Below, one piece after another: positions 1 through 8,439 of a stretch of DNA of 64,000 nt. The notes beneath the pieces were generated by a model. It ran no database searches. It worked only from the letters and a program-made list of their open reading frames with translations, and was not told the DNA's origin. Position numbers and translations under genes: made by a program. Within the stretch, counting starts at the first letter, position 1, and each line of letters opens with the position of its first letter. Source of the DNA: Pontivivens nitratireducens (lineage in GTDB: Bacteria > Pseudomonadota > Alphaproteobacteria > Rhodobacterales > Rhodobacteraceae); the NCBI RefSeq assembly GCF_014235845.1, contig NZ_JACJUQ010000009.1:1-64000 (forward strand), read 5' to 3'.

Positions 1-256
1 GCGGCAGCTTCTCTGCCAGAAGCTCCAGCTTGGGGAACAGCGCATCGCGATGCGCGGCAGGCAACGCCCAGAACACCAGCAGCGGGAAAATCACCCGCTC
101 GATGATGTTGTAAGCGCCGGGGATCAGGTCGGTGTGAAACACGTAGCGCCCCATGACACTGCCGACCGAGATCAGCATCATCAGCGTCAACGCCGTTCCC
201 GCGCCAATGGCGGCAAGGCGGTGTTCAAAAAGACCAAGACTGGATCGGAAGCTCAT
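1..256 (-). CDS. dctQ: TRAP transporter small permease, partial (DctQ-type)
   Basis: The reverse strand reads from an ATG at 256 without a stop to the window edge (85 codons), so the C-terminal part is missing. The product begins MSFRSSLGLFEHRLAAIGAG. One hydrophobic segment follows (about residues 20-35), then a GRYVFH sequence and a second hydrophobic stretch containing FPLLVFWALPAAHRD, as in the four-helix DctQ small permease. DctQ pairs with DctM to form the membrane part of a sodium-coupled tripartite transporter. A purine-rich GAGGGG lies just upstream of the start. The start is 9 nt after the dctM stop, so the two are probably cotranscribed. The order dctP-dctM-dctQ is unusual; most operons run P-Q-M. 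Confidence 0.8.
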   Translation of the reverse strand, partial: MSFRSSLGLFEHRLAAIGAGTALTLMMLISVGSVMGRYVFHTDLIPGAYNIIERVIFPLLVFWALPAAHRDALFPKLELLAEKLP

Positions 257-265
257 ATCATCCCC

Positions 266-1579
266 TCACATCAAACTCGGCAGCCATGTCACGATGCCGG
301 GGACGAAGATCATCACCAGCCCGCAGATCACCGCGGCAAACAGGGCAAAGGGAAACGCGCTGCGAAACACCGGCCCGACCGACACCTTCTCCGCCGCGGC
401 GGCGGCATAGACGGCCAGCCCGACCGGCGGCGTCAGCAGCCCGACCGAGATCATCAGCATCGCCATGACGCCGAACCACAGCGTGTCGATCTGCGCCGCG
501 TCGATGATCGGCATCAGGATCGGAACCATCAGCACGATGACCGCCGCACTTTCCAGGAACATGCCCGCCACGAAGACCACCAGCAGCAGCAACGCGATCA
601 ACACGCTGGGCTGATCCATCAGCGGCTCGGCAATTTCCAGAAGCATCCGGGGCACGCGCGAAAAGGACAGGAACCGGGCGAAGATCTGCGCCCCGATCAC
701 CAGCATCATCAGCATGGCGGTGACCTTCACACTCTCCGCCAGGGCCTGCCCGAAATCCTTCACCGTTACACGTCGCATGGCGAACATGCCCACGACCGAC
801 AGGAACGCGCCGAGCGCCCCGGCCTCACCCACCGTGTCGACGCCGCCGTAAATAGTGCCAAAGACCATGACCATCAGGAAAACCACGAAACCGACCGCCG
901 TCAGGGTGCGAAGGGTGATCCGGTCATCGGTCGTGTCGCCCGCTGCCTTCGCCCCATCGACCGCGCCCGGCTGAACCTTGGCGAACAGACGCAGGCAAAG
1001 CATGTAGACGAGGATACAGACCAGCGCCGGGCCGAGCGCCCCGATGAACATGTGCCCGATGGGAACCAGCGTAAGCGAACCATAGATGATGAACACGATG
1101 CTGGGCGGGATGATCGCGGACAGCGACCCCGAAACCGCAGCCAGCGAGATCGAGAATGTCCGGGTATATCCGACCCGCTCCAGCTCCGGCCCGGCCAACG
1201 ATGACAACGCGGCGGAGGACGCGGACGCGGACCCCGATACCGCCCCCAGCATTCCGCCGGTAATCAGCGTGGCGACCCCCAGCGGATAGCGGCGATACCC
1301 CACGAGGCGGTGGCCCACGCGAAACAGGTCCAGAATGACGCCCCCGCGCACCAGCATCTGCGCCATGAGCAGATAGAGCGGGATGATTGACAACGAATAG
1401 GTGGACGCCGTGTAGAACACATCCTGACCGACGATGCCCGAAAGGGCCCGGAACCCCTCGGTCCACAGGACGATCCCGACGATCCCGGCACCCAGCAGGC
1501 AACTTGCCACCGCCTGCCCAAGGACGAGGAACGACAGGAACCACCCGAGCACGAACCATATGATGACGACGTGTGACAT
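266..1579 (-). CDS. dctM: TRAP transporter large permease (DctM-type)
   Basis: This 437-aa polytopic protein has the usual length for DctM, the substrate-translocating permease of TRAP transporters. Hydrophobic segments run from the N-terminus (MSHVVIIWFVLGWFLSFLVL) to the end. Family-like stretches include GGMLGAVSGSASASSAALS (about residues 108-126), SAIIPPSIVFIIYG, and near the end VGLLTPPVGLAVYAAAAAEK. The substrate cannot be read from the permease. The reading frame is intact, but the upstream binding-protein gene is truncated and the presumed promoter region is gone. The gene may therefore be silent or read from an unknown promoter. Confidence 0.92.
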   Translation of the reverse strand: MSHVVIIWFVLGWFLSFLVLGQAVASCLLGAGIVGIVLWTEGFRALSGIVGQDVFYTASTYSLSIIPLYLLMAQMLVRGGVILDLFRVGHRLVGYRRYPLGVATLITGGMLGAVSGSASASSAALSSLAGPELERVGYTRTFSISLAAVSGSLSAIIPPSIVFIIYGSLTLVPIGHMFIGALGPALVCILVYMLCLRLFAKVQPGAVDGAKAAGDTTDDRITLRTLTAVGFVVFLMVMVFGTIYGGVDTVGEAGALGAFLSVVGMFAMRRVTVKDFGQALAESVKVTAMLMMLVIGAQIFARFLSFSRVPRMLLEIAEPLMDQPSVLIALLLLVVFVAGMFLESAAVIVLMVPILMPIIDAAQIDTLWFGVMAMLMISVGLLTPPVGLAVYAAAAAEKVSVGPVFRSAFPFALFAAVICGLVMIFVPGIVTWLPSLM

Positions 1580-1656
1580 CGACTTCCGCTTACTTGAAAT
1601 GTGAGAGATCTGGCGGGCACCTATGCGCGCCCGCCGATGGGTCAGCCTCGCTCAAT

Positions 1657-1720
1657 CGCCAAATTCCGGCGCCAAATTCCGGCGCCAAATTCGGTGCCAA
1701 ACTCAGGCACCGGACTCAGG
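1657..1720. repeat. Tandem 13-bp direct repeat, about five decaying copies
   Basis: Between the dctP stop and the dctM start, CGCCAAATTCCGG occurs twice exactly (1657-1669, 1670-1682). Increasingly diverged copies follow at 1683-1694, 1695-1707 and 1708-1720. The decay runs in one direction, toward dctP. The unit has no stop codon role. It looks like slippage-generated DNA in the 149-nt spacer. Confidence 0.85.
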
Positions 1721-1728
1721 CGGCTGGC

Positions 1729-2370
1729 TCAGTCGGCCAGATATTCCGCCACGCCGTCCGGCAGCGCGCCGCCCTCGGCCTGAATCAGCTCGGCATAAAG
1801 CTGGGCCGTGGCGCGCGCGGGATGACCCGCCGCCTCGGTCTTCTCGATCCAGTCGACCCAGGTCTGGCGACCCGCATCCGCGATATGATCCTGCATCGCC
1901 TGCGACAGATCGTTGATCGAGACAAAGCTGCCGCCGTCATTGGTGGCGGATTCCTCCTGCACCTTGACGCCGTTCTCGTTCCACTTGTTCGCATTGAACA
2001 GCGCGATCTCGCGGGCGGTCTGGTCGAACACCTGCTGGTTTTCCTCGCTCATGCGATCCCAGGCCTCGTCGGAAATGGCCAGATAGCTTTCCCAGTGTCC
2101 GATCGACAGATCGACGATGGAATGGCGCAGCAATTCCTGGATCGAATAGGACGGCCAGTCGGAAATCGCGATGATGATGCCGTCGATGGTCTTTCGTGAC
2201 AGGGCCTCATAGGCTTGCGGCCCCGGCAAGGTCACCGGTGTTGCCCCAAGGTTTTCCAACGCAATGGTGTGCAGGGCCGAGCCTGCGCGCAGCGGCGTTC
2301 CGGTGAAATCCTCCGGCTCTGCCAGAACCTTGGACGTGGTCGAGATCGAGTAAGGCCCGGTCGCGCCAAG
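1729..2370 (-). pseudogene. dctP: TRAP solute-binding protein, C-terminal fragment (DctP-type)
   Basis: About 210 residues match the C-terminal two-thirds of a DctP periplasmic binding protein. They include FTGTPLRAGSALHTIALENL, a typical ligand-domain segment, then GPQAYEALSRKTIDGII and a helical tail ending in EGGALPDGVAEYLAD. Full proteins are about 320-360 aa and start with a signal peptide; here the first 120 or so residues are absent. The frame could be opened by an ATG at 2403, but that part codes for unrelated residues read through a tetR remnant on the other strand. Without the signal peptide and lobe I the product cannot work as a binding protein. Confidence 0.85.
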
Positions 2371-2726
2371 CGCAGGGGTTTCTGGAATTCCTGCGCGACA
2401 CACCGCATCTCTTCACGATGCTGCATGAGGGCGAATTTCATACCCGCGAGGGGTTTCGCCGTCACGTCGAACTGCAAACCAACAGCTATCTCGGAGCGAT
2501 GCAGCGTGAAGCGCGGCTGGGTCATTTACGCTTTGAAACCAGGGACCAGCTTCACGTGGTCTGCCGGATGCTCATGTCATCGAGGGACTACATCTCTGCC
2601 CATTACTGCATGCGCGACGGCAAGGTCGTGGCACCGCCGCCGCATGTCGTGGACAGCTATATGACCTTCGTGGTCGGGGGGTTGTTCAAGAACGCCGGGA
2701 AAATCCGCACGGGTGATCTGCGCTGA
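2370..2726 (+). pseudogene. TetR-family regulator, C-terminal fragment
   Basis: The forward frame from about 2370 reads QGFLEFLRDTPHLFTMLHEG and continues to a stop at 2724-2726. The content fits the helical ligand-binding domain of a TetR/AcrR repressor (REGFRRHVELQTNSYLGAMQ, then VVDSYMTFVVGGLF). The N-terminal helix-turn-helix is missing, so it cannot bind DNA. The fragment points away from the dctP fragment and both lose their 5' ends at the same place. The intact ancestor was probably a divergent tetR next to the TRAP operon. An internal ATG at 2418 exists, but nothing suggests it is used. Confidence 0.7.
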
Positions 2727-2752
2727 AACCCCTTGGGCGTGGGTGTTCTCGC

Positions 2753-3484
2753 TCACAGACTACGGTTGCCTGTCGAAAACACGACAGGTCTGGCATCATG
2801 GTAGAGGGTGTAGAACGCCTCACCCCCCCGGCCCGTACCTGCCGCGATATGCCCGATACGCCTTTCGTCGGACAGCCCGCGCAGGTCCCCGAAGGCATCG
2901 GCGAGATCCCTCATCCGCCAGCCGAAATCCGCCAGGTTCAGATCCAGTGAGCGGCGCAGGGATCCCTCTTCCTCCACCAGCAGCAGCTTTATGTCGTGCA
3001 ACGGTCCGGCAGACATCGCCTGTCGCATCGTCGCGGCGAACATCTCCCTGACCGGCCCCTCCGGGATCACCGTATTCACAAGCGCGAACCGGGCCTCGGC
3101 CGGCAATTCGCTCCTGTCGAAATACAGGTTCGTGCGACAATCGGTGCCGCGCCATTTCAGGGCCATGAACCGGACGCCCCCAATCGGGGAGCGTTCAGCG
3201 AATTCCAGATAAGCCTTGCATACCGGCTGCTGTCCCGGCTCGAACCCGAAATGCACATCGGTCGCCATGCCCAGATAGGGCACCAGGGCATCGACATCCG
3301 TTGCACCCAGCTCGGAACAGATCGTCTGGAAACTGCGCTTCGCTCCCGGCAGCAGCGCCCGGCGCGGCGCGGATACCAGCAATCGGCCGTCACTGACCTG
3401 ATCGCCTGATATTTTTACCGACCGCTCTATCATGCATGGGCCGTCCAGACGGGCCAGCACGCGCAGGAATCCGGCTTCGTCCAT
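2753..3484 (-). CDS. Unknown protein, last gene of the giant-adhesin operon
   Basis: This is a 243-aa soluble protein of unknown function with no signal peptide or membrane segment. The ATG at 3484 overlaps the stop of the preceding adaptor gene; a GTG one codon earlier (3487) would overlap as GTGA. Motif-like stretches are FGFEPGQQPVCKAYLEF (about 80-96), ALKWRGTD, LADFGWRMRDLADAF and IGHIAAGTGRGGEAFYTLYH near the C-terminus. The last three look like conserved strands around a pocket, but I cannot assign a family. Its place at the end of a tightly coupled operon suggests a role in making or modifying the giant protein. It converges on the tetR fragment with 26 nt between the stops. Confidence 0.75.
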   Translation of the reverse strand: MDEAGFLRVLARLDGPCMIERSVKISGDQVSDGRLLVSAPRRALLPGAKRSFQTICSELGATDVDALVPYLGMATDVHFGFEPGQQPVCKAYLEFAERSPIGGVRFMALKWRGTDCRTNLYFDRSELPAEARFALVNTVIPEGPVREMFAATMRQAMSAGPLHDIKLLLVEEEGSLRRSLDLNLADFGWRMRDLADAFGDLRGLSDERRIGHIAAGTGRGGEAFYTLYHDARPVVFSTGNRSL

Positions 3485-4272
3485 CACTCCAGATCGAGCA
3501 GGCAGCGATGGCCCGCCGGCAGCACACCCTCGGGATTCGGCAGTTCCACCCGGACGCCGAACGTGCCGGAGGCCGCGTCGAACACCCGATCGCGTACCGT
3601 GACTGTCCCCTGATAGACCCCCCCGATCGGCGGCGCGGGGCGGATGGTGACGTTCTGCCCCTCCGCCACCTCAGCGAACAGTTCGACGGGCAGAAACGCC
3701 TCGACATGCAGCGGGTCCAGTTGCACGAGGCTGGTGACATAGCCGTCGGAGGTCAGATATTCGCCGCTGGTCAGGCGCCGCTCGAACACCAGCCCGTCAA
3801 TGGGCGAGCGGATGATGCGCTGGTCCAGCGCCGCGCGGGCACGATCCAGCTCCCGCGCCGCGACGTCCTGCTCCAGTTCGGCCTGTGCGACAAGCGATTG
3901 CGCGGTGACCAGCTCCGCCTCGACCTCCGCCATGGCGTCCTGCGTGGTGACGCCCCGTTCCATCAATTCGCGGGTCCGCTCATATCGCCCTTGGGTCAAC
4001 TCCAGCCGGGCGCGTTGCGCGTCGAGCGCGGCGTGCGAACTGGCGCGGGCCTCCAGCAAACCGATGGTCGCGACCTCGAATTCCGACGTCAGCTCCGCAA
4101 TCACGTCGCCCGCCGCGATTTGCTGCCCGCGCCGCACGTTGACCTGCGCCAGCAACCCGGCGACCGGGCTGCCGACCTGGACCAGCTCCGCCGGGTCCAT
4201 CACGCAGTCGAAACTCTGCTGTGCCAGGGCGGGGGTGGCGAGGATGGTGAATGTCAAAGCGAGGTATTTCAT
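3484..4272 (-). CDS. Periplasmic adaptor, HlyD/membrane-fusion family (short form)
   Basis: This 262-aa protein has a Sec signal peptide (MKYLALTFTILATPALA) and then a compact HlyD-type fold. A first biotinyl-lipoyl half contains VGSPVAGLLAQVNVRRGQQI, a coiled-coil hairpin runs from about 65 to 145, and the second half reads IRSPIDGLVFERRLTSGEYL before a beta-barrel domain. It has exactly two cysteines, C23 just after the cleavage site and C257 near the end (GHRCLLDLE). The same pair occurs in the adaptor at 49889-50713, which suggests a disulfide. There is no membrane anchor. The gene lies 40 nt after the SecA-like gene and overlaps the next gene. I infer that it links the inner-membrane export complex to an outer-membrane channel. 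Confidence 0.85.
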   Translation of the reverse strand: MKYLALTFTILATPALAQQSFDCVMDPAELVQVGSPVAGLLAQVNVRRGQQIAAGDVIAELTSEFEVATIGLLEARASSHAALDAQRARLELTQGRYERTRELMERGVTTQDAMAEVEAELVTAQSLVAQAELEQDVAARELDRARAALDQRIIRSPIDGLVFERRLTSGEYLTSDGYVTSLVQLDPLHVEAFLPVELFAEVAEGQNVTIRPAPPIGGVYQGTVTVRDRVFDAASGTFGVRVELPNPEGVLPAGHRCLLDLE

Positions 4273-4312
4273 GCGCCGACCCTACTGCGCCCGTCAGGCC
4301 GAACCAAGAGCC

Positions 4313-6298
4313 TCATTCCAGTTCCCCGGAAACCGCCAGCGTGCGCGACAACTGCCGGTCCTGTTCCAGCAGGTCGCGGCGGGCCTCGGCGTGCAGGGCC
4401 TCGACGTTTTTTTGCCGCAGCCGCAGCACCCATCCGGCGGAGGACGCGCCCAGCAGCCGTGACATCACCTGCCCGGCGCGGCGCAGGTTGGCGGCCCCCT
4501 TGCCGCGCATCAATTCGTCTTCGAGGCTCAGGAACGCCTCCACCCGGCCCGGTTCGCCCTGCCGGCCGCACCGCCCCTCCAACTGCCTGTCCACACGACG
4601 GCTGTCGTGCCGCTCGCTCAGGATCACGGCGAGGCCACCTGCCTCCGGCACACCTGCGCCCAATTTGATGTCGGTGCCGCGCCCGGCCATGTTGGTGGCG
4701 ACCGTGATGCGGCCCGCCTGCCCCGCCTCTGCGATCACCGCGGCCTCGTCCGCATCCTGCGCGGCTGACAACACCTGATGCGGCAATCCGGCCTCAGCCA
4801 AACGGGCGCTGGCCTGCTGCGACGCGGTGACGGAGCGTGTGCCGATCAGCACGGGCATCCCGGCCTCATGAAACTCCCGCGCGCGCGCGGCGATGGCCTG
4901 CCATTTGCGACTTTCCGTCGTGAACAGGCGATCCCCGGCGAAGCGTCTGATATCGGGCTTGTTCGTGGGAATCTTCGTCACGGCCAGCCGATAGACGGAC
5001 CAAAGCTCCCACGCCGCATCGCGGGCCGTGCCGGTCATGCCGCCGACATGGGCATAACGGCGGAACAGGCGCTGATAGGTGATGCGGCTCAGGGTTTCGC
5101 GGGCCTTGGTGATCTCCAACCCCTCCTTCAGCTCGACCATCTGGTGCAAGCCATCGGACCAACTGCGATCCGCCATGACGCGGCCGGTATTCTCATCCAC
5201 GATCTGCACCTTGCCGTCCATCACCAGATAGGCCTCACCCGAGTGATAGATGTGCAGCGCGTTCAGGGCCTGCACCACGGCATGTTCGCGGATCACCGGA
5301 ATGCCGAAGGCATCCTCGCGCCCCTCCGCGATCTCATCCAGATGGTCCAGACCGGCGGGGCGCATCTCGATCCGGCGCAAACCGCGGGGGATGCGGTAAT
5401 GCTCCCCCTCGATCAAGTCCGTGGCCACCTGCATCGCCTCACGAAACAGCGCCTCGTCAAAGCCGCCTTCCTCCGTTTCTCCGCCTGAAATGATCAGCGG
5501 GGTCCGGGCCTCGTCTATCAGCACGGAATCCGCCTCGTCGATGATCGCGACATGCAGCCCGCGCAGGCGCAACGGCTCGGTTCCGGGGCGCATCAGGCGG
5601 TCGATCTTTCGGCGCAGATTGCCGGGGCTGCGGCGCAGCACGGCCCGGTCGCGCAGATAGTCGAAGGCGATCTCCTTGTTGGTGCCATAGACGATATCGC
5701 TGCGGTACAACGCCCGGCGCAGGTCGGCGTCCTGCCCCTCCTGCACCACGCCGACGCTCAGCCCGAAAAAGGCGTAGAGCGGCGACATCTCCTCCGCATC
5801 GCGGGCGGTCAGATAGTCGTTCACGCTCATCACATGCACGGGGCGACCGGCCAGCGCGGCGGTGGTCACGGCCAGCGTGGCGCACAGCGTCTTGCCCTCA
5901 CCGGTGCGCATTTCCGCGATCTGGCCGCGCAGCATGGCCCAGGCACCCAGCACCTGAACGTCGTAGTGACGTTTGCCAAGGACACGGTCCGAGGCCTCGC
6001 GGATCAGGGCGAAGGCCTCCCCCGTCACGCGCAGAGGCAGGCGGTTCGGCACCTCGCGCAGTTTCAATGCGACGGCACGCCCCGACGCCTGCAATTCACC
6101 CTCATCCATCGCGGCGAAGCGGTCCTGATGCCGTCGTACCGCCCGCAGAATGCCCCGCAGGCGCCACGCCCGCAGGCGCGCACCGCGTGCCATGACGCTG
6201 GCCTGCACACCGATCAGCCAGCGCTCGACCGGGCCCTCCTGAACATCCGCACGCTCGGGGTAATCCAGCGCGGCGGGCAGGCGCAGCGGCGCATTCAT
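4313..6298 (-). CDS. Shortened SecA-like translocase ATPase
   Basis: The start is placed at the ATG at 6298, which overlaps the preceding stop as ATGA, giving 661 aa. SecA hallmarks are in order: RHYDVQVLGAWAMLRGQIAE followed by Walker A TGEGKT (about 132-137); MSVNDYLTARDAE; VYGTNKEIAFDYLRD; the DEAD box in AIIDEADSVLIDEARTPLII (about 254-257); a preprotein cross-linking region; and VATNMAGRGTDIKLG (about 533) with the arginine-finger segment RQLEGRCGRQGEPGR. Cellular SecA is about 850-900 aa. This protein ends about 75 residues after NBD2, so most of the helical scaffold/wing region and the zinc-binding C-terminal tail are absent. It is therefore an accessory SecA homologue and not the housekeeping one. 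Its position suggests it powers export of the giant LEPR-type protein. Confidence 0.88.
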   Translation of the reverse strand: MNAPLRLPAALDYPERADVQEGPVERWLIGVQASVMARGARLRAWRLRGILRAVRRHQDRFAAMDEGELQASGRAVALKLREVPNRLPLRVTGEAFALIREASDRVLGKRHYDVQVLGAWAMLRGQIAEMRTGEGKTLCATLAVTTAALAGRPVHVMSVNDYLTARDAEEMSPLYAFFGLSVGVVQEGQDADLRRALYRSDIVYGTNKEIAFDYLRDRAVLRRSPGNLRRKIDRLMRPGTEPLRLRGLHVAIIDEADSVLIDEARTPLIISGGETEEGGFDEALFREAMQVATDLIEGEHYRIPRGLRRIEMRPAGLDHLDEIAEGREDAFGIPVIREHAVVQALNALHIYHSGEAYLVMDGKVQIVDENTGRVMADRSWSDGLHQMVELKEGLEITKARETLSRITYQRLFRRYAHVGGMTGTARDAAWELWSVYRLAVTKIPTNKPDIRRFAGDRLFTTESRKWQAIAARAREFHEAGMPVLIGTRSVTASQQASARLAEAGLPHQVLSAAQDADEAAVIAEAGQAGRITVATNMAGRGTDIKLGAGVPEAGGLAVILSERHDSRRVDRQLEGRCGRQGEPGRVEAFLSLEDELMRGKGAANLRRAGQVMSRLLGASSAGWVLRLRQKNVEALHAEARRDLLEQDRQLSRTLAVSGELE

Positions 6299-8436
6299 AC
6301 CGAGAACTGCCGCAGGAACAATTGCCGAACCGCCCGCCACAAGCGCCAGCCATAAGGCTCCGTCCCGTGGTCGAAGCGGACCAGCGCCCGTTCACCGATC
6401 CGGTGCACGGGCATGTCCTGGCTGGGCGCGACCTCGAACTGAAACACGGATTGGATGGTGCCCAGTGGGCTGCTCGCCTCGGGGTTCAGGACGAACGCGC
6501 CGCCGCCCGCCGTGGACAACCCTCGGGATGGCAATTCCGCCCGGCTTTCAGGCAGTTCCGACAGCAACCGCGCCGGAATGCTCCGCTCCAGATCGCCCTG
6601 AAACCGGATGGAGACGGACCGCGTCCGACCGCGCACCAGCTCCGCACTGTCCTGCCCGACGGCCACGCGCAGGCGCAGCGGACGGTCGTCGATCAGATAG
6701 CCGATGACGGCACCCTGCTCCAACCGTTGCCCCGGCAGATCCTCGGCCCCCGGCACGACGACCGTTCCCGCGACGGGCGCGCTCATCCGCAGCGCGTCGG
6801 AGCGCACCGCCACATCTGCAAGCTGGCTTTCCAGCAGACGCACCTGTTCGCGCATCACCCCCGCCTGCACCCGGTCGAGCACCAGAACCGATTGCAGGCG
6901 CAACCGCATCTCGGCCAATCGCGCCTCGGCCAGGGCGCGTGCATTGTCCAGCGCCGGTTCGTCCATCGTGATCAGGTGCCCGCCCGCAGGCACTAGGCCC
7001 GAGGGCGCCACATCGCGCACGACGCCAGCGGTCGCGGGCCGCAACAGCGCATCGTTGTCCAGCCAGACGATGCCATGCGCCACCGTGCCATAGGGGGCAG
7101 GAACCCAGAACAGCAGCCCCCCGATCAAGCCGAGCGTAACGGCCAGCGTCCCCCACCCCTGCCAGCGCCGCGTGCGCAGATCCGGCGTCGTCGCCAGCCA
7201 TTTCAGCCCCTTCCACAGCGGCGAGACGAAGGTGTTGTACAGCGCCCACAGCGCCAGGATGATCCCGATAACGAAGAATTTCGACGCGATGAACAGCGCG
7301 ATCGCGAAGCTGATGAAGATGCGGTAGATGAACGCCGCGATCGCATAGCTCAGCAGCCATTTCGCCTCACCCCGCCCCGTCACCGGGTTCTTGGCGGTGT
7401 CGATCCGCAACAGGTGACGCTGCACCAGATACCAGAAATACTTGTTGGATCGCTGCCCCAGCCCCGGAATCTCGATCAGGTCCGAGAACACGAAATAGCC
7501 GTCGAAACGCAGCAGCGGATTGCCGTTGAACAGCAGGGTGGACACGCCGCCGATCAGCATGACGTTCCACGCAAAGGCCCGCGCCAACCCCGGCTCCGCG
7601 CTCAACCAGAACATCAGGGCCAGACTGGCCAGCGCCAGTTCCACCATGATCCCCGCGCCCCCCACGACCGCCCGCCGCCATTTCGAGGCAAACGCGGCGG
7701 AGGCGGAGGCATCGACATAGGGCACCGGCATGAAGACGAGGATCATCACCCCGATCTCATGCACCTCACCCCCCCAGACCTTGGACGCATAGGCGTGCCC
7801 CAGTTCGTGCACCGCCTTGACCAGAGGATAGGCCAGCACGATCAGCAGGATGTTGTCCGCCGCCAGCACCCTGTCGCCGATACTACCAGTCAGCGCGCCC
7901 CAGTTGAGTATGGCCAGCACCAACCCGGCGGCCACCAGCATCACCCACGCGATGAAGCCCGCCACGGTAAAGAACGGGCGCGCCAGCGGCAGCGTCGCCT
8001 GCAAAAAGGCATCGGGATCGAACAGCGGCAAACGCAAGGCCAGCGGATTGCGAATCCTCTGCAACATCGAGGAGCGTTCCTGCTGCGCGTGCCGCCGGCC
8101 GATCTCCTCCACGTCCGGGGTCAGATCGCTGGCGATCAGATCCGCGCCGTGCAGCTGGCTGAGCAAGCGGATCGTCTCGCCCTGCGTGGGCGGCTCATCC
8201 CCGAAGCGGGCGCAGGCCTGCTCCCAGATCTCCTGCATCCGCCTGCGGCCGTTCATCATCGACAGCATGAAATTGGCGGCAGGCGTCACCCGGTTGTATT
8301 TCCCGGTGGTGTGATCCTGAACCACGAACCAGACCTCGCCGCGAAACTGCTGGCGGTGAATGTCCACATGCCCACGCAGCCGCGGTTTCAGCGGGGCGAT
8401 CCTGTACCAGTCGGCGGAGAGGAAAGATTGCGCCAT
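6295..8436 (-). CDS. PqqD-like domain / M50-type membrane metallopeptidase / HlyD fusion
   Basis: This 713-aa fusion has three parts. Residues about 30-105 resemble the PqqD winged-helix peptide-binding fold (VWFVVQDHTTGKYNRVTPAA). Residues about 150-450 form a polytopic site-2-protease-like core with an intact zinc motif HELGH (210-214) and NGNPLLRFDGYF (about 304-315), whose aspartate would be the third zinc ligand. Residues about 455-710 form a periplasmic HlyD-type barrel with a short coiled coil (LLRPATAGVVRDVAPSG, later MSAPVAGTVVVPG). PqqD domains bind the leader of a peptide substrate. I infer recognition of the giant protein's N-terminal LEPR region followed by cleavage or guidance through the membrane. 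The start is 3 nt after the upstream stop and the end overlaps the SecA-like start. Confidence 0.88.
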   Translation of the reverse strand: MAQSFLSADWYRIAPLKPRLRGHVDIHRQQFRGEVWFVVQDHTTGKYNRVTPAANFMLSMMNGRRRMQEIWEQACARFGDEPPTQGETIRLLSQLHGADLIASDLTPDVEEIGRRHAQQERSSMLQRIRNPLALRLPLFDPDAFLQATLPLARPFFTVAGFIAWVMLVAAGLVLAILNWGALTGSIGDRVLAADNILLIVLAYPLVKAVHELGHAYASKVWGGEVHEIGVMILVFMPVPYVDASASAAFASKWRRAVVGGAGIMVELALASLALMFWLSAEPGLARAFAWNVMLIGGVSTLLFNGNPLLRFDGYFVFSDLIEIPGLGQRSNKYFWYLVQRHLLRIDTAKNPVTGRGEAKWLLSYAIAAFIYRIFISFAIALFIASKFFVIGIILALWALYNTFVSPLWKGLKWLATTPDLRTRRWQGWGTLAVTLGLIGGLLFWVPAPYGTVAHGIVWLDNDALLRPATAGVVRDVAPSGLVPAGGHLITMDEPALDNARALAEARLAEMRLRLQSVLVLDRVQAGVMREQVRLLESQLADVAVRSDALRMSAPVAGTVVVPGAEDLPGQRLEQGAVIGYLIDDRPLRLRVAVGQDSAELVRGRTRSVSIRFQGDLERSIPARLLSELPESRAELPSRGLSTAGGGAFVLNPEASSPLGTIQSVFQFEVAPSQDMPVHRIGERALVRFDHGTEPYGWRLWRAVRQLFLRQFSV

Positions 8437-8439
8437 GGG

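Noticed and set aside
6299-6340. SecA-like start at 6340
   Set aside because: It would overlap the previous gene by 46 nt, while the ATG at 6298 gives the 4-nt overlap typical of this operon.
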